From the NCBI GenBank assembly GCA_022841825.1, contig JALHQT010000006.1, positions 248,001 through 312,000 on the forward strand: a stretch of 64,000 nucleotides of DNA, in the 5' to 3' direction. Made by a program: the position numbers and the translations under genes. The number at the start of each line of letters is the position of its first letter. Position 1 is the first letter of the stretch. The notes beneath the pieces are model-generated. The model had not been told where the DNA came from and did not search any database. It was given only the letters and a program-made list of their open reading frames with translations. Of the stretch, positions 26,524-35,459 are shown piece by piece. This DNA is from Anaerolineae bacterium. GTDB taxonomy: Bacteria > Chloroflexota > Anaerolineae > Aggregatilineales > Phototrophicaceae.

Positions 26524-27634
26524 CGAACACCGCCAGCGCCGACCGCGCCGCCTCCGCCCAGGTGTAGCGTGCCGCCCACGCTTTACGCCCTTCGCGCGCG
26601 CTCGGCAGGTACGACTCGTCACTCAGGCGTTCCATCGCCGCCGCCAGCGCGTCTGCCATCGCCGCGAATACGGCGATCAGATCGACGCTCGGATCATTGT
26701 CCAGAAGCGCGGGCGGCAGCGGGATGTAATCGGCAAACGTGCCGCCAACTTCCGGCAGGCTGGAGCTGTCGCTGCAAATTACGGGCGTCCCGCAATGAAA
26801 CGCTTCCAGCACGGGGAAGCCAAACCCCTCGTACAGCGATGGGAAGAGCAGCGCCCGCGCACCAGCATACAGCGCCCCTTTGTCCGCCTCGTCAATGTAG
26901 CCCGTCTCGATCACGCCGTCCACGCCCGCCGTCCACGCCGGGTCATACAGCCAGCCACGTCCACCCGCCAGCACCAGCGCGCTCCCATCATCGGGATGGG
27001 CGGCACGCCAGCGGCGATAACCTTCGACGATCACGCGGATGTTCTTACGCGGTTGCAGGGTGCCGATATACAACCAGTAGCGTTCCGGCAGGTGGTATTT
27101 GGCGCGCACCTGGGCGATGTCGCCGATGACAGGAGCATCGACGCCGGGATAGATGACGCGGATCTTCTCACGGGGTGTGCCATAAAAGCGCGACAGATCG
27201 CGCGCGGTCGCGGCGCTGTCGGCGAAGATGCAAGCAGCGCGGGCGGCGCTGTAGCGCGTCGTCAGATCGAGGTAGAGGCGCTGCCCTCTCGGATGCGCCT
27301 GCGGAAAATAACGATAGCCGAGGTCATGCACGGTCACCACCGCGCGCCCAGGAAAGACGAACGGCAGTGTGTGCGCCGGGACGAATGTCAGGTCGGGGCG
27401 CGTCCGCCACAGCTCCGCCGCGAAGCGCAGATGCGTCCACAGCCGCCGCATCGCTATCGTCGTCAGGGTCGCCCCGTCCGGGAAAAGATCGCGAGATGGC
27501 GGTTCACGAAAATACAGCGTCAAATCATGGCGTGTATTCTGGCGCAGGATGGCGCGCAGCAGTTCAAGGGCATAGCGCTCTGTCCCGGTGATACGGGAGA
27601 CGGTCGTCCGGCTGGCGTCAATTGCGATGCGCAC
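26510..27634 (-). CDS. Glycosyltransferase family 4
   Basis: 374 aa, GT-B fold. N-terminal acceptor domain starts MRIAIDASRTTVSRITGTERYA; the donor domain has YWLYIGTLQPRKNI and the GT4 signature ARALLFPSLYEGFGFPVLEAF with the E-x7-E catalytic/sugar-phosphate glutamates, then GTPVICSDSSSLPEV. It transfers a sugar from a nucleotide donor (probably a mannose- or glucose-type sugar, not decidable). Its end overlaps the start of the GT9-WecG fusion by 14 bases, so the two genes form a small surface-polysaccharide or lipid-glycosylation unit. Confidence 0.92.
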   Translation of the reverse strand: MRIAIDASRTTVSRITGTERYALELLRAILRQNTRHDLTLYFREPPSRDLFPDGATLTTIAMRRLWTHLRFAAELWRTRPDLTFVPAHTLPFVFPGRAVVTVHDLGYRYFPQAHPRGQRLYLDLTTRYSAARAACIFADSAATARDLSRFYGTPREKIRVIYPGVDAPVIGDIAQVRAKYHLPERYWLYIGTLQPRKNIRVIVEGYRRWRAAHPDDGSALVLAGGRGWLYDPAWTAGVDGVIETGYIDEADKGALYAGARALLFPSLYEGFGFPVLEAFHCGTPVICSDSSSLPEVGGTFADYIPLPPALLDNDPSVDLIAVFAAMADALAAAMERLSDESYLPSAREGRKAWAARYTWAEAARSALAVFDELD

Positions 27635-27640
27635 GACCGT

Positions 27641-28564
27641 TCATGCCCGCCGCCGGAACAAGAGCGGCAGCCCCCAAAGGACGAGCAGGACGATGGGGAT
27701 CACCCATCCATACTGCCCTGCCAACGTCAGCAGCGCCGGGTCGAAAATGCCGAGCGTGAAGCCCAACCCGACCGCCCCGCCCACGACCATCAGCAGCCCC
27801 GGCAGAAAAGCGCGCCGAGTGCGCGGGCGGCTGACCAGCGCCGTGAGCATGAGCGCGATCCCCGTCGTCACGATGAAGACCGGAATCCCTGCCGCGCCAG
27901 GGCTGCCCGGCGCTGCCGCCAGCCAGTAAAGCGCGCCCGCGCTGAGCAGTAGCAGCGTCGCCAGGAAGAACGCGCCGCGCGCCCAGCGCCCAGCGGTCAT
28001 CCAGTAGCCTAGCATGAGCAGCGCTACCGCTGCCAGCGCACCAAAAGCGATGAATGGAACGGGGATCGCCGCGCCGGAAGTCGTAGCAACCGTCAACAAC
28101 CCGCCCGTAACGATCAGGATCAACGCCGGGATGACCGAAGCAGGCGTGCCTCGCTTGAGCGAGACGGCGGGCGGCGTGGGCAGCAGGAAGACCGGCAGAT
28201 CTGACGTGTGCGCAATCTCTTCCTGCGCATCGCCGAATGCTTCCCGCTCGGCGGCGGCATCGCTGATGCTGAGAGTCGCCACCGCCGCCAGCGCCGCATC
28301 GATGTCGAGATCATCACCGAGCAGGTCATAATCGCGCGTGCTTCGCGGCGGTGCTGGGAATGTTTCAACGTCTGGAGCGGCGTACGTCGTCGACTCAGCA
28401 TGAAGCGGCAGGTCGTCCGCGAGTTCCTCGGAGATTTCCTCCGCCTCGGCGGCACCATCGGCAAGCGACGGGGGAAGGTCTGTCAGCGCTGCGTCCGGTT
28501 CGACCGCTGTCGATTGTTCTTCGCCGGGATCGGCGGGTAATTGGCTCTGATCTTCAGTATTCAT
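27641..28564 (-). CDS. Membrane protein with acidic N-terminal domain, unknown function
   Basis: 307 aa from the ATG at 28564 (a TTG three codons earlier is in frame). Residues 1-145 are acidic and of low complexity (EEISEELADDLPL, DDLDIDAALAAVAT), likely cytoplasmic and disordered. Residues about 160-300 form five or six hydrophobic segments (VIPALILIVTGGLLTVAT, PVFIVTTGIALMLTALV, WVIPIVLLVLWGLPLLF). No recognised family. It is 7 bases from the GT4 gene in the same direction, so it may be a membrane partner of the glycan cluster. Confidence 0.75.
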   Translation of the reverse strand: MNTEDQSQLPADPGEEQSTAVEPDAALTDLPPSLADGAAEAEEISEELADDLPLHAESTTYAAPDVETFPAPPRSTRDYDLLGDDLDIDAALAAVATLSISDAAAEREAFGDAQEEIAHTSDLPVFLLPTPPAVSLKRGTPASVIPALILIVTGGLLTVATTSGAAIPVPFIAFGALAAVALLMLGYWMTAGRWARGAFFLATLLLLSAGALYWLAAAPGSPGAAGIPVFIVTTGIALMLTALVSRPRTRRAFLPGLLMVVGGAVGLGFTLGIFDPALLTLAGQYGWVIPIVLLVLWGLPLLFRRRA

Positions 28565-28610
28565 AAGACGCAATTGTGGCGGTTTTCGCCTTCACGCGCA
28601 AGTCTCAGGC

Positions 28611-28640
28611 TTGCGAAGCAGAGCGCCACTCATCTATAAT
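28611..28640 (+). promoter_or_regulatory. Promoter of tRNA-Cys
   Basis: TTGCGA (28611-28616), 18-base spacer, perfect TATAAT (28635-28640), ending 11 bases before the tRNA. The spacing is what is expected for a transcript starting a few bases upstream of the tRNA 5' end. Confidence 0.75.
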
Positions 28641-28651
28641 ATTTAATCTAT

Positions 28652-28722
28652 GGCGACGTGGCCAAGTGGCAAGGCAAGGCTCTGCAAAAGCCTGATCGCC
28701 GGTTCGAATCCGGCCGTCGCCT
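28652..28722 (+). tRNA. tRNA-Cys (anticodon GCA)
   Basis: 71 nt cloverleaf. Acceptor stem GGCGACG (28652-28658) pairs with CGTCGCC (28715-28721), discriminator U at 28722 as in bacterial tRNA-Cys. D arm GGCCAAGTGGCAAGGC, anticodon arm AGGCT-CTGCAAA-AGCCT giving GCA, T arm CCGGTTCGAATCCGG. CCA is not encoded (TCA follows). Confidence 0.97.
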
Positions 28723-28723
28723 C

Positions 28724-28760
28724 AATGGGCATCCTCCAGACGGATGCCCATTTCGCTTTC
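28724..28760 (+). terminator. Terminator of tRNA-Cys
   Basis: 11-bp perfect stem AATGGGCATCC (28724-28734) with GGATGCCCATT (28742-28752), 7-base loop, then TCGCTTTCTTT. Directly after the tRNA 3' end. Confidence 0.75.
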
Positions 28761-28785
28761 TTTCGGCATCGCGTGTGGTGACCCC

Positions 28786-28995
28786 ATGGACAAGCTCACG
28801 CCACCCACATCCCAACTCACGCCGCGCCAGGACGCAGACCAGCCTCACCTGCCGCTTTCCGAGCGCCAAATCATCCCGATCACCAATTATGCGCTCTCGA
28901 CCGTTTGCCCGGCTTGCGCCACCGACACGTTTCGTCACGCCTGCAAGGTGCGCTGCCCCAAGTGCGGCTTCGCCTGGGATTGCAGCGAACTCTGA
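28786..28995 (+). CDS. Small zinc-ribbon protein
   Basis: 69 aa. The last 35 residues carry a four-cysteine knuckle pair, VCPACATD...RCPKCGFAWDC (two CxxC motifs plus one more Cys), a zinc ribbon or rubredoxin-like metal site. The first 35 residues are hydrophilic and Pro/Gln-rich. I chose the ATG at 28786; an in-frame start at 28744 lies within the tRNA terminator and is unlikely. No other domain. Such small ribbons often bind nucleic acid or act as subunits; nothing more specific is supported. Confidence 0.6.
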   Translation: MDKLTPPTSQLTPRQDADQPHLPLSERQIIPITNYALSTVCPACATDTFRHACKVRCPKCGFAWDCSEL

Positions 28996-29027
28996 ATGCC
29001 CCGCCCGCGCGGGCAGACGAGGCATTC
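28994..29027. repeat. Nested palindrome between convergent genes
   Basis: GAATGCC (28994-29000) pairs with GGCATTC (29021-29027), enclosing the perfect palindrome GCCCGCGCGGGC (29003-29014) and GACGAGGCA, a fragment of the dispersed palindrome family. It fills the gap between two convergent stops and may terminate both. Confidence 0.55.
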
Positions 29028-29034
29028 CACGCGC

Positions 29035-30363
29035 CTACTCGCCCTGCGGAATACTGCGCAGCGTGATGCGGTCGGAGGCGACACTTCCGATACAACGCCC
29101 CTGCTCGACCCCATTTTCAATCGCTGCGCGGTAGTGAATGCCGCCGTACATGCGCGAGATCGCCGCTTCATTTGCCGCATGGAAGAAAGATGTGAAGCTG
29201 CGCTGCATCCGTTGACCATTGGGGAAGGTCACGCTGGTGAACGCCACCTGCCCAAACATATCCTGCAAGACCTGTGCCGCCGCGCCAGATACCACCGAAT
29301 GACCTGACGGATACTCCGGGAAGTTGGGCGAGGCGATGTAAGGCGACCAGCGCGGATCGATATACGCGATGATGTAGGTTTCCGGGCGCAGCAGTAGATC
29401 CTGATACTTGAGCGACCAGGCAGCAATGAACGAATCCGCCAGCGCGACATTCGTCTTCATGAACATTTCCGCAGCACGGTTGAGCGACATGCCGAATTGA
29501 TCGACCAAAGCGATCTGGATCAGCACCCAGTGCCCACTGGGAGTTCCGGTGATGCCCGGCGTATCCACCCAGAAAGTGGCGATCTCCTGCTGCTGTGGCG
29601 TCAGGGTACGCCCGATCTCGTAGACTTCTTTCGCCTGGGCATAGAAGACCGAATCGGGATCGGTACTGAACTCATAGTCGCGGTAAAAAGCGCATTCATC
29701 CGCGTAAGAGAGGGCGAAGGTGCGCAATTCTCCCCAGTACGGTTCAATCGAATTGACCTCCGAGTTTGTCCGCACCCAGTACTGTTCCCCAAGCGGCGGC
29801 TCAAAATCGCGCCCGCGCGTCTCCTCATAGCCATCCGCCAGCGCCCATTCCAGGATCGCTTCTCCGACCACGTCGCCATAGGTCAGCGAACGTTCGACCA
29901 CTTCGGGCGGCGTATTGTCACGACGTCCCAGCCACTCCTCGCGGAAATCGGCGAATGCCTGCCGCGATTCTTCGCTCTGGTCGTAGAACAAACCCGTCAG
30001 CACGGTCGAAAGCGCTGCATTCGCCACAATCGTCCAGTCATGGATGTCATCTTCCAGCACCCAGGGAAGCTGTGGGAAGTCGGTGAGCTGACCGATCAGC
30101 GTGAAGTTGTCCGGCATTCCCGGCATGATCGATTCGTAGAGCGTGACGCCCGCATACCCATACAGCCGCGACGCGCCCGGTGCGGAAATCGCATCTTCGC
30201 GGACACGGTCATACAAAAGCTGCATCCATTCAACCGCGACATCCGCACGCAGTTGATCGGCGCGTACAGACGCCAACACCCCCGCGGGCGTGGGTGTCTG
30301 TGCAGCGACACCTCCGGACAACACCATTAGAAGAACGAGCAAAAAGACCATCGGTTTCAACAA
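29035..30363 (-). CDS. Vanadium-dependent haloperoxidase-like (PAP2 superfamily) secreted protein
   Basis: About 442 aa. All three PAP2/haloperoxidase motifs are present: KYQDLLLRPETYI (K-x6-RP type), PSGHSVVSG (with the catalytic His) and SRMYGGIHYRAA (SR-x5-H), so vanadate or phosphate binding is expected. Signal peptide MVFLLVLLMVLSGGVAAQ: exported. I start at TTG 30363, 8 bases after AGGAG; ATG 30351 and TTG 30369 are alternatives. Most of the domain before the motifs is helical, as in bacterial haloperoxidases. Activity could be halide oxidation or phosphatase; not decided by sequence. Confidence 0.85.
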   Translation of the reverse strand: MLKPMVFLLVLLMVLSGGVAAQTPTPAGVLASVRADQLRADVAVEWMQLLYDRVREDAISAPGASRLYGYAGVTLYESIMPGMPDNFTLIGQLTDFPQLPWVLEDDIHDWTIVANAALSTVLTGLFYDQSEESRQAFADFREEWLGRRDNTPPEVVERSLTYGDVVGEAILEWALADGYEETRGRDFEPPLGEQYWVRTNSEVNSIEPYWGELRTFALSYADECAFYRDYEFSTDPDSVFYAQAKEVYEIGRTLTPQQQEIATFWVDTPGITGTPSGHWVLIQIALVDQFGMSLNRAAEMFMKTNVALADSFIAAWSLKYQDLLLRPETYIIAYIDPRWSPYIASPNFPEYPSGHSVVSGAAAQVLQDMFGQVAFTSVTFPNGQRMQRSFTSFFHAANEAAISRMYGGIHYRAAIENGVEQGRCIGSVASDRITLRSIPQGE

Positions 30364-30382
30364 GTTCAATGCTCCTCTGAAA

Positions 30383-31561
30383 TCAAGCGATCCACCGCCA
30401 GGTCACGAAACGAACCATGAACAGCAACGCCAAACCCGCCGAAGCCGCGCAAACCACGCCCAACCGCCACCATGACCGCACGCCCCATCGCGCCAACAGC
30501 ACGTACATCGGGAAGATCACCGCCAGAAAGCGCGGCATCCCGATCAACGTGCCGCTGATGAAGGGGAGCAGCAGCGCGCCCAGCGCAAACAGGCTCCACG
30601 CGTGATCCTCTCGCCACGCCGCAATCGCCACCACGACGCCAATGGCGAAAGCGATCAGATCGATCCATGCAGGATCATACCCCCAGATCGACACGTCCTG
30701 ACCATTGAAGTATGCCAGCAGCGTGTCCCAGGGCGCGCGCCCCATATCGCGCTGCCAGACGATCTCGTAACTGCTGAAATAGGCGAGCGGCTCACCGGCG
30801 ACCCAGCCCGCGAACACGACATAACCGCCGAAGACCAGTGCAGGCAGCAGCGCCGCGTAGCTGTGCCACGAAGTCAGCAGCGCGCGCGTACGCGCTGGCA
30901 TGCTGCCGGAGGTGCGCGCCCATGCTGCCCACAGCAGCGCGGGAACAAGCGCAAGACCGACCGAGCGCGTCAAGACCGCCAGGCACGCACAAAAGACCGC
31001 CCAGCCGAACGCCCGACGCTGGAGCGCGTAAAACGTCAGCAGCACAAGGAGCAGGAAAAGTGACTCGGTATAGACGCCGGAGAGGAAGATGGCGTTCGGC
31101 GCGACGAGCAGAAGCGCGACCGCCGCCAGCGCCCCACCTCTGCTAAGAATAGGCACTGCCAGCGCATAGAGCACGAAGCAGGCGGCAAGCAGCGCCACAT
31201 TCGACACGACCACGCCCGCGACGGTCGCGCAGGTGCTGAGGTAGGGCGAAAAGCCGCAACCTGACAGCGCCATCACAGCGCGTACCGCCGTCGGGTAGAG
31301 CGGCAGAAATGCCATGTCGCCATCGGGCTGGCGTTCGTTGAACCACTTGTAGCCGTCGGTGGCAATCGTCGCGTAAAAGCCCGCGTCCCAGCGATACCAC
31401 ATATCCAGCGCGGGTCCGCCGTCGAGCAGGTGCTTAAACTCGTCGCCTTCGTTCGCTTCCAGCGACACGTTCGCCCACGTCCCCATACCAACCAGCACGA
31501 GGCGCGTGACGGCGAACATCACCAGGATCAGGAAGAGGGGACGATGCACAAGCGTCATCAT
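30383..31561 (-). CDS. PIG-V-like membrane mannosyltransferase
   Basis: 392 aa polytopic membrane protein, about ten hydrophobic segments, of the GT-C type. Features shared with PIG-V-like mannosyltransferases: the WDAGFYATIATDGYKW segment after the first membrane helix (aspartate for the catalytic site), FLPLYPTAVR, the SGVYTESLFLLLVL segment and near the C-terminus SGTLIGMPRFLAVIFPMY. It should transfer a lipid-linked sugar (probably polyprenyl-phosphate mannose) on the outer face of the membrane. It starts 6 bases after the SufE gene stop, so the two are co-transcribed. Confidence 0.82.
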   Translation of the reverse strand: MMTLVHRPLFLILVMFAVTRLVLVGMGTWANVSLEANEGDEFKHLLDGGPALDMWYRWDAGFYATIATDGYKWFNERQPDGDMAFLPLYPTAVRAVMALSGCGFSPYLSTCATVAGVVVSNVALLAACFVLYALAVPILSRGGALAAVALLLVAPNAIFLSGVYTESLFLLLVLLTFYALQRRAFGWAVFCACLAVLTRSVGLALVPALLWAAWARTSGSMPARTRALLTSWHSYAALLPALVFGGYVVFAGWVAGEPLAYFSSYEIVWQRDMGRAPWDTLLAYFNGQDVSIWGYDPAWIDLIAFAIGVVVAIAAWREDHAWSLFALGALLLPFISGTLIGMPRFLAVIFPMYVLLARWGVRSWWRLGVVCAASAGLALLFMVRFVTWRWIA

Positions 31562-31567
31562 CCGGGA

Positions 31568-32017
31568 CTATCGGTTGTTGGCGTGGCGTTTTGTGTATGC
31601 CTGAACGAGTGACAGGATGCCCATCAGACCCGCGCCTTTCCCCATCGACACTTCGCGCCCGAACAGGTCGAACACCAAGTCGCTCGGCACGGAGGTGATC
31701 GCGTCCGCAGGCTGACCACTCAGCGTCTCGGCGAGCAGCACGGACATCGCCATCGCCGATAACCCCTGAGGATTCAGGACATCGAAGTAGAAGCGCAGCG
31801 TGCCATCGTCCTGTGGCTGCGCCCAGACATATGCCTCCGACTCGCAGGCAGTCACACGATGCTCTTCGGGATAGGGCTGAGTAGCGATCTCCGGCGGCAC
31901 TTTCACGCTGAGAAAGCGGTCGGCGATCTCGATCAGCATTTCGGCGCGTTCGTGGCGGTCGGTGATGGATTTGAGGTCATCAACAATTTCGGCAAGCTGC
32001 GGCGGATACTGGCTCAT
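31568..32017 (-). CDS. SufE-family Fe-S cluster assembly protein
   Basis: 149 aa, the normal length of SufE. The conserved Cys loop is RVTACESEAYVWAQ (Cys accepts sulfur from the SufS persulfide); the remainder follows SufE: EIVDDLKSITDRHERAEMLIEIADRF at the N-terminus and SVLLAETLSGQPADAI at the C-terminus. No SufS, SufB, SufC or SufD gene is in the window, so the partner desulfurase is elsewhere. Cytoplasmic. Located in front of the mannosyltransferase gene, with no obvious functional link. Confidence 0.9.
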   Translation of the reverse strand: MSQYPPQLAEIVDDLKSITDRHERAEMLIEIADRFLSVKVPPEIATQPYPEEHRVTACESEAYVWAQPQDDGTLRFYFDVLNPQGLSAMAMSVLLAETLSGQPADAITSVPSDLVFDLFGREVSMGKGAGLMGILSLVQAYTKRHANNR

Positions 32018-32095
32018 GGACTCTCACTCGCTCGATGATGAATGCTGACCAGTATAGCACAGCAGGTTCACTCCCTAAGCCGATGGTCGAAGTGG

Positions 32096-32120
32096 CACGG
32101 ACGGCATGAATGCCGTCCGT
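32096..32120. repeat. Palindromic element (CACGGACG...CGTCCGT)
   Basis: CACGGACGGCA-TGAA-TGCCGTCCGT, ten-base perfect arms, between the SufE and CrtC-like genes. It shares the CACGGACG head and CGTCC end with the elements at 46442 and 46485 but has a different core. Confidence 0.7.
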
Positions 32121-32130
32121 TGAAGCTGAC

Positions 32131-33285
32131 TTAGAATCGCCCAGTCATCGCATCGACATACCCCGTCAGTTCCGCATAGCCATAGCCGGTCGCGTCGCCG
32201 CTGATGCGCACGCTGCCCTCGTAATAGGCGATCCCGCCTCCGTGCAGCTCCTGGTCGAGCATCTGCGGCGTCACGGTGAGCGTGAATGGCTCACTCGCCC
32301 CTGGCGTAACCGCGATGATCCAGCCTGAGGGATAGACCGCACCGGTATGCGGACTCTCCCATGTCCCGGTCGCCTCGATGGTGAAATCGTCCGCCGCCAG
32401 ATACTCGGTCGTGCCATCGGCGTTGATCAGCAGCCCGCCGAAGTACGGGTCGCGCCCGCCATCAACCTGGCGAATCTGCCCCACCATCAGCTCGCGGTTA
32501 TCATCGAACTGTAAGCCGAACCAGTCCCAGCCCAACGCAGTCGCGCCGAGGGCGCTCGTGCTGAACTCGTGGTCTTTCCAGGAATAGCCGCTGACCGTGA
32601 ACACCTCGCCCCCGATGGTGATCGTGCCCTCGGTTGCCAGCCGCGAGAGCGTGTAATAGTGGCTGGCATTGCCGGGTTCTTCGCTCTTGGCGCTCAGTCC
32701 CCCATCCCCTTGCAGCGCGGGCGGCTTAAGCTGTTCGAGCGCCAGGTCCACCGCATAGCCTTCCGCCTGCGCAGTGATGCGCGTCAGCGCCGCCGTCGGG
32801 TCGAGCGCTTCGACCTGCCAGTTTTCCAGCCAGACGCGGTAGTTGGGGTCAATCGTCGCGCCCGCCAGCTCCGCCGCGCCCCGGCTGAAGCGTTCGTCAT
32901 GGAAGAACCGTCCGCCGCCGATGTCCGACACGGTGAAATGCGCCATATAGAGCTGATTCGCGCGCCACTCGGACGCCACATCGGCAGCCTCCGGCAGCAG
33001 ACCACGCCGGAACACCGTGAACTGGAAACCGAAGCGCCGCCCGTCTTCGGTCGCAACATTGCCCGTGTAGTACCACCACTCGGTCTGATATTCAGGATGC
33101 GCGCCGAAGTTGCGCGGGAACTGCCAGTCTAGCGGCTCAAACGCGCGGGCGAAACCCGTGATGTCCGGGCTGCCCAACAGAATCGTGCTGCCGCTGACTG
33201 TATCGCTCGCGCCCGCATCAATCAGGCTGAAGCCGAATATGATCACTGCCATTGCCATCGCGCCCAGGACGAGATAACGCCACAT
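32131..33285 (-). CDS. CrtC-type hydroxyneurosporene synthase / lipocalin-like protein
   Basis: 384 aa exported protein (signal anchor MWRYLVLGAMAMAVIIFGFSLIDAGA). It carries the two beta-barrel lipocalin-like halves of the CrtC family: FPRNFGAHPEYQTEWWYYTGNV at about 60-81 (the family signature), FFHDERFSRGA, and the second-half YSWKDHEFSTSALGATALGWDWFGLQFDD. In phototrophs CrtC hydrates carotenoids; many non-phototrophs carry the family with an unknown lipid or hydrolytic role (AttH-like). No carotenoid genes are nearby, so the enzymatic role is open. Confidence 0.85.
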   Translation of the reverse strand: MWRYLVLGAMAMAVIIFGFSLIDAGASDTVSGSTILLGSPDITGFARAFEPLDWQFPRNFGAHPEYQTEWWYYTGNVATEDGRRFGFQFTVFRRGLLPEAADVASEWRANQLYMAHFTVSDIGGGRFFHDERFSRGAAELAGATIDPNYRVWLENWQVEALDPTAALTRITAQAEGYAVDLALEQLKPPALQGDGGLSAKSEEPGNASHYYTLSRLATEGTITIGGEVFTVSGYSWKDHEFSTSALGATALGWDWFGLQFDDNRELMVGQIRQVDGGRDPYFGGLLINADGTTEYLAADDFTIEATGTWESPHTGAVYPSGWIIAVTPGASEPFTLTVTPQMLDQELHGGGIAYYEGSVRISGDATGYGYAELTGYVDAMTGRF

Positions 33286-33433
33286 TTCAGTTCCTATTGA
33301 ATGTTCCGAATTTCACAATAGTGTACGACAGCAACATGAATCACAGGTGAACACGGATCATCCCCAATCTATGGCGCGTCTGGCGTCGAGACGGTAATAA
33401 TTCATTCGCGCATCCTTGACGTGAGGCGAAATC

Positions 33434-35149
33434 ATGGCGAACATCCTCAAAATGCTGCAAGACAGCGACCCGGCACTGCTCTCCGTCATCGCGGGCGTAT
33501 GGAGCGTCAAGATCGACCCGCGCGACCGCGATACCGCCATCCGCTTGCTGGCGGAGACGATGCTCGACCCTGTACGGGCGGAAGCCATTTGGGACAAGCT
33601 CGACGATGCGCAGCGCAGCGCCCTGCAAGTCCTGGTGTCCAGCAAAGGTGCCATGCCGGAAAAGATGCTCTCGCGCCTGTTTGGCGAAATTCGCCGCATG
33701 GGGCAGGGGCAGATTGAGCGAGAGCGCCCGCTGGAAAAACCGACCGGTCCCGCCGAAGCGCTCTTCTATCGCGGTTTGCTCGGCATCCGCTACGAGCCTT
33801 CGCCTTCCGGGACCAACAACATCGTCTACATCCCTCCCGACCTGCTCAACGCCCTGCCGCTGCACAAGACCTCGTATGACCGCCTGGATGACGTCGAGGA
33901 GAGCTTTGAGGAGGAAGACGCCGATGAACCCATCGACCTTGCCCCCATCGAACGTCCAGGGAACGTACAACCCGCCGACACGTCGATTGTCGATGACATG
34001 GCGACGCTCCTGGCGTTCATCCAGCTCTACGCGCCCACCATCGACGGCGATACCATCGTCGAAGAAGAAACGCTGTCGGAATACATGCTCAACCGGGATG
34101 CCGACCGTTTGATCTTCCTGATCGGCTTGGCTGCCAGTGCCGACTTCCTCGACGCGCAGGCGGGGCGGCTCTACATCAAACGCCCGGAAGTACGCCGCTG
34201 GTTAGAAATGCCCCGTCCACAGCAGGTACGGGCGCTCGCACATGCCTGGCGGGATAGCAGCTTCTACCGCGATCTGTGGCATGTGCCGGGGCTGATCGTC
34301 GAACGGGAAGCAGGCGCGATGCCACAATATGACCCCGCAACCGCGCGCCAGGCGATCACCGACCTGATGTTGAACGGGGTTCCGCTGGATGCATGGTGGG
34401 CACAGGATGCGTTCATCGACGCGATGAAACTGCATGACCGCGACTTCCAGCGCCCGAACGGCGATTACCAGAGCTGGTACATTCGCGGGCTGGACGGGGC
34501 ATATCTGAGTGGTGAGACTTCATGGGATGCGGTTGAAGGCGCGTTGATCGACTACGTGCTCAACGGTCCAATGCATTGGCTGGGGCTGCTGGATCGTGGC
34601 GAAAGCGCTGGACATCTGACCGCGTATGGCAAGTCATTCATCACCAACAAGAGCTGGCCCACCCCGCCCGATCCCGCCGACAAAATCACGATCAAGGACG
34701 ACGGAACGCTCCACATCTCACGCAAGACGCCGCGTATTGACCGCTTCCAGATCGCGCGTTTCGCCACCTGGGTGAGCAGCGGCGATCCGTACATCTACAA
34801 GCTGACGGGCGAAAGCATCAACGGCGCTGCTGAACAGGGGATCACCGTCAGTCATATCGCATCGTTCCTGCAAAAGGCACATGGCGATGCACCGCTGCCC
34901 AACAGCGTTACGCGCATCCTGGAAAACTGGCGGGGGGGTGCTGCGGCTGCCGTCACGTTCGAAAAGCTGCTCGTCCTGCGAACAACCTCGGTGGAAACTC
35001 TGGATGGGATATTCGACAATCCGGCACTGCGACGCTACCTGGGCGCGCGGCTGGGACCGATGGCGGTCGTGATTCGCGCGGATCAGATCGATCCGCTGCA
35101 AGCGGCACTGGGAGAACAGGGGATCTCGGTCGAGCGTCTGGGGCTGTGA
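33434..35149 (+). CDS. Helicase-associated domain protein (XPB/Ssl2-like N-terminal region), no motor
   Basis: 571 aa soluble protein. The length and the pattern LLSVIAGVWSVKIDPRDRDTAIRLLAETML at the start and the C-terminal DGTLHISRKTPRIDRFQIARFATWVS...YKLTGESINGAAEQGIT (residues about 425-485) match the helicase-associated (PF13625-like) domain of bacterial proteins that accompany XPB helicases. There is no Walker A or DEAD box, so it is not a helicase itself. An acidic insert lies at about 150-170. It may bind DNA or a helicase partner; the partner is not adjacent. Its stop is 1 base from the convergent YtxH gene. Confidence 0.7.
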   Translation: MANILKMLQDSDPALLSVIAGVWSVKIDPRDRDTAIRLLAETMLDPVRAEAIWDKLDDAQRSALQVLVSSKGAMPEKMLSRLFGEIRRMGQGQIERERPLEKPTGPAEALFYRGLLGIRYEPSPSGTNNIVYIPPDLLNALPLHKTSYDRLDDVEESFEEEDADEPIDLAPIERPGNVQPADTSIVDDMATLLAFIQLYAPTIDGDTIVEEETLSEYMLNRDADRLIFLIGLAASADFLDAQAGRLYIKRPEVRRWLEMPRPQQVRALAHAWRDSSFYRDLWHVPGLIVEREAGAMPQYDPATARQAITDLMLNGVPLDAWWAQDAFIDAMKLHDRDFQRPNGDYQSWYIRGLDGAYLSGETSWDAVEGALIDYVLNGPMHWLGLLDRGESAGHLTAYGKSFITNKSWPTPPDPADKITIKDDGTLHISRKTPRIDRFQIARFATWVSSGDPYIYKLTGESINGAAEQGITVSHIASFLQKAHGDAPLPNSVTRILENWRGGAAAAVTFEKLLVLRTTSVETLDGIFDNPALRRYLGARLGPMAVVIRADQIDPLQAALGEQGISVERLGL

Positions 35150-35150
35150 C

Positions 35151-35372
35151 CTAGATCCTGGGTGTCTTGCCTTGCAGCAGCGCGAGCTGCCCTTCCAACT
35201 CGCGCTGACGCTGCTGGCTGACGCGGCGCGCCTCGTCGAGCGTGTCGCGGTAGCCTTCGCTCAACCGCTTGCGAAACTCCGCGCCCGTCGCCGGGGCGAA
35301 CATCGCCACGATCAGTGCACCCACCAGCGCGCCGAAAAGTAGCCCGACGATCCACAATACGATCCGGTTCAT
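35151..35372 (-). CDS. YtxH-like small membrane-anchored protein
   Basis: 73 aa from the ATG at 35372 (GGAG about 10 bases upstream); the frame extends 39 codons 5' but that part overlaps the next gene's leader. One membrane helix (IVLWIVGLLFGALVGALIVAMFA), then the YtxH-type APATGAEFRKRLSEGY and a charged helix (DTLDEARRVSQQRQRELEGQLALLQ) that could form a coiled coil. YtxH proteins are associated with general stress in other bacteria; function unknown. Divergent from ridA. Confidence 0.7.
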   Translation of the reverse strand: MNRIVLWIVGLLFGALVGALIVAMFAPATGAEFRKRLSEGYRDTLDEARRVSQQRQRELEGQLALLQGKTPRI

Positions 35373-35459
35373 GATGGACTGCTCCAACTCTTGCAATCTA
35401 TGCTTGATTGGAGCATAAACAACGTTACTGCGCAACCCATCCTCAGGAGTAACCGCACT

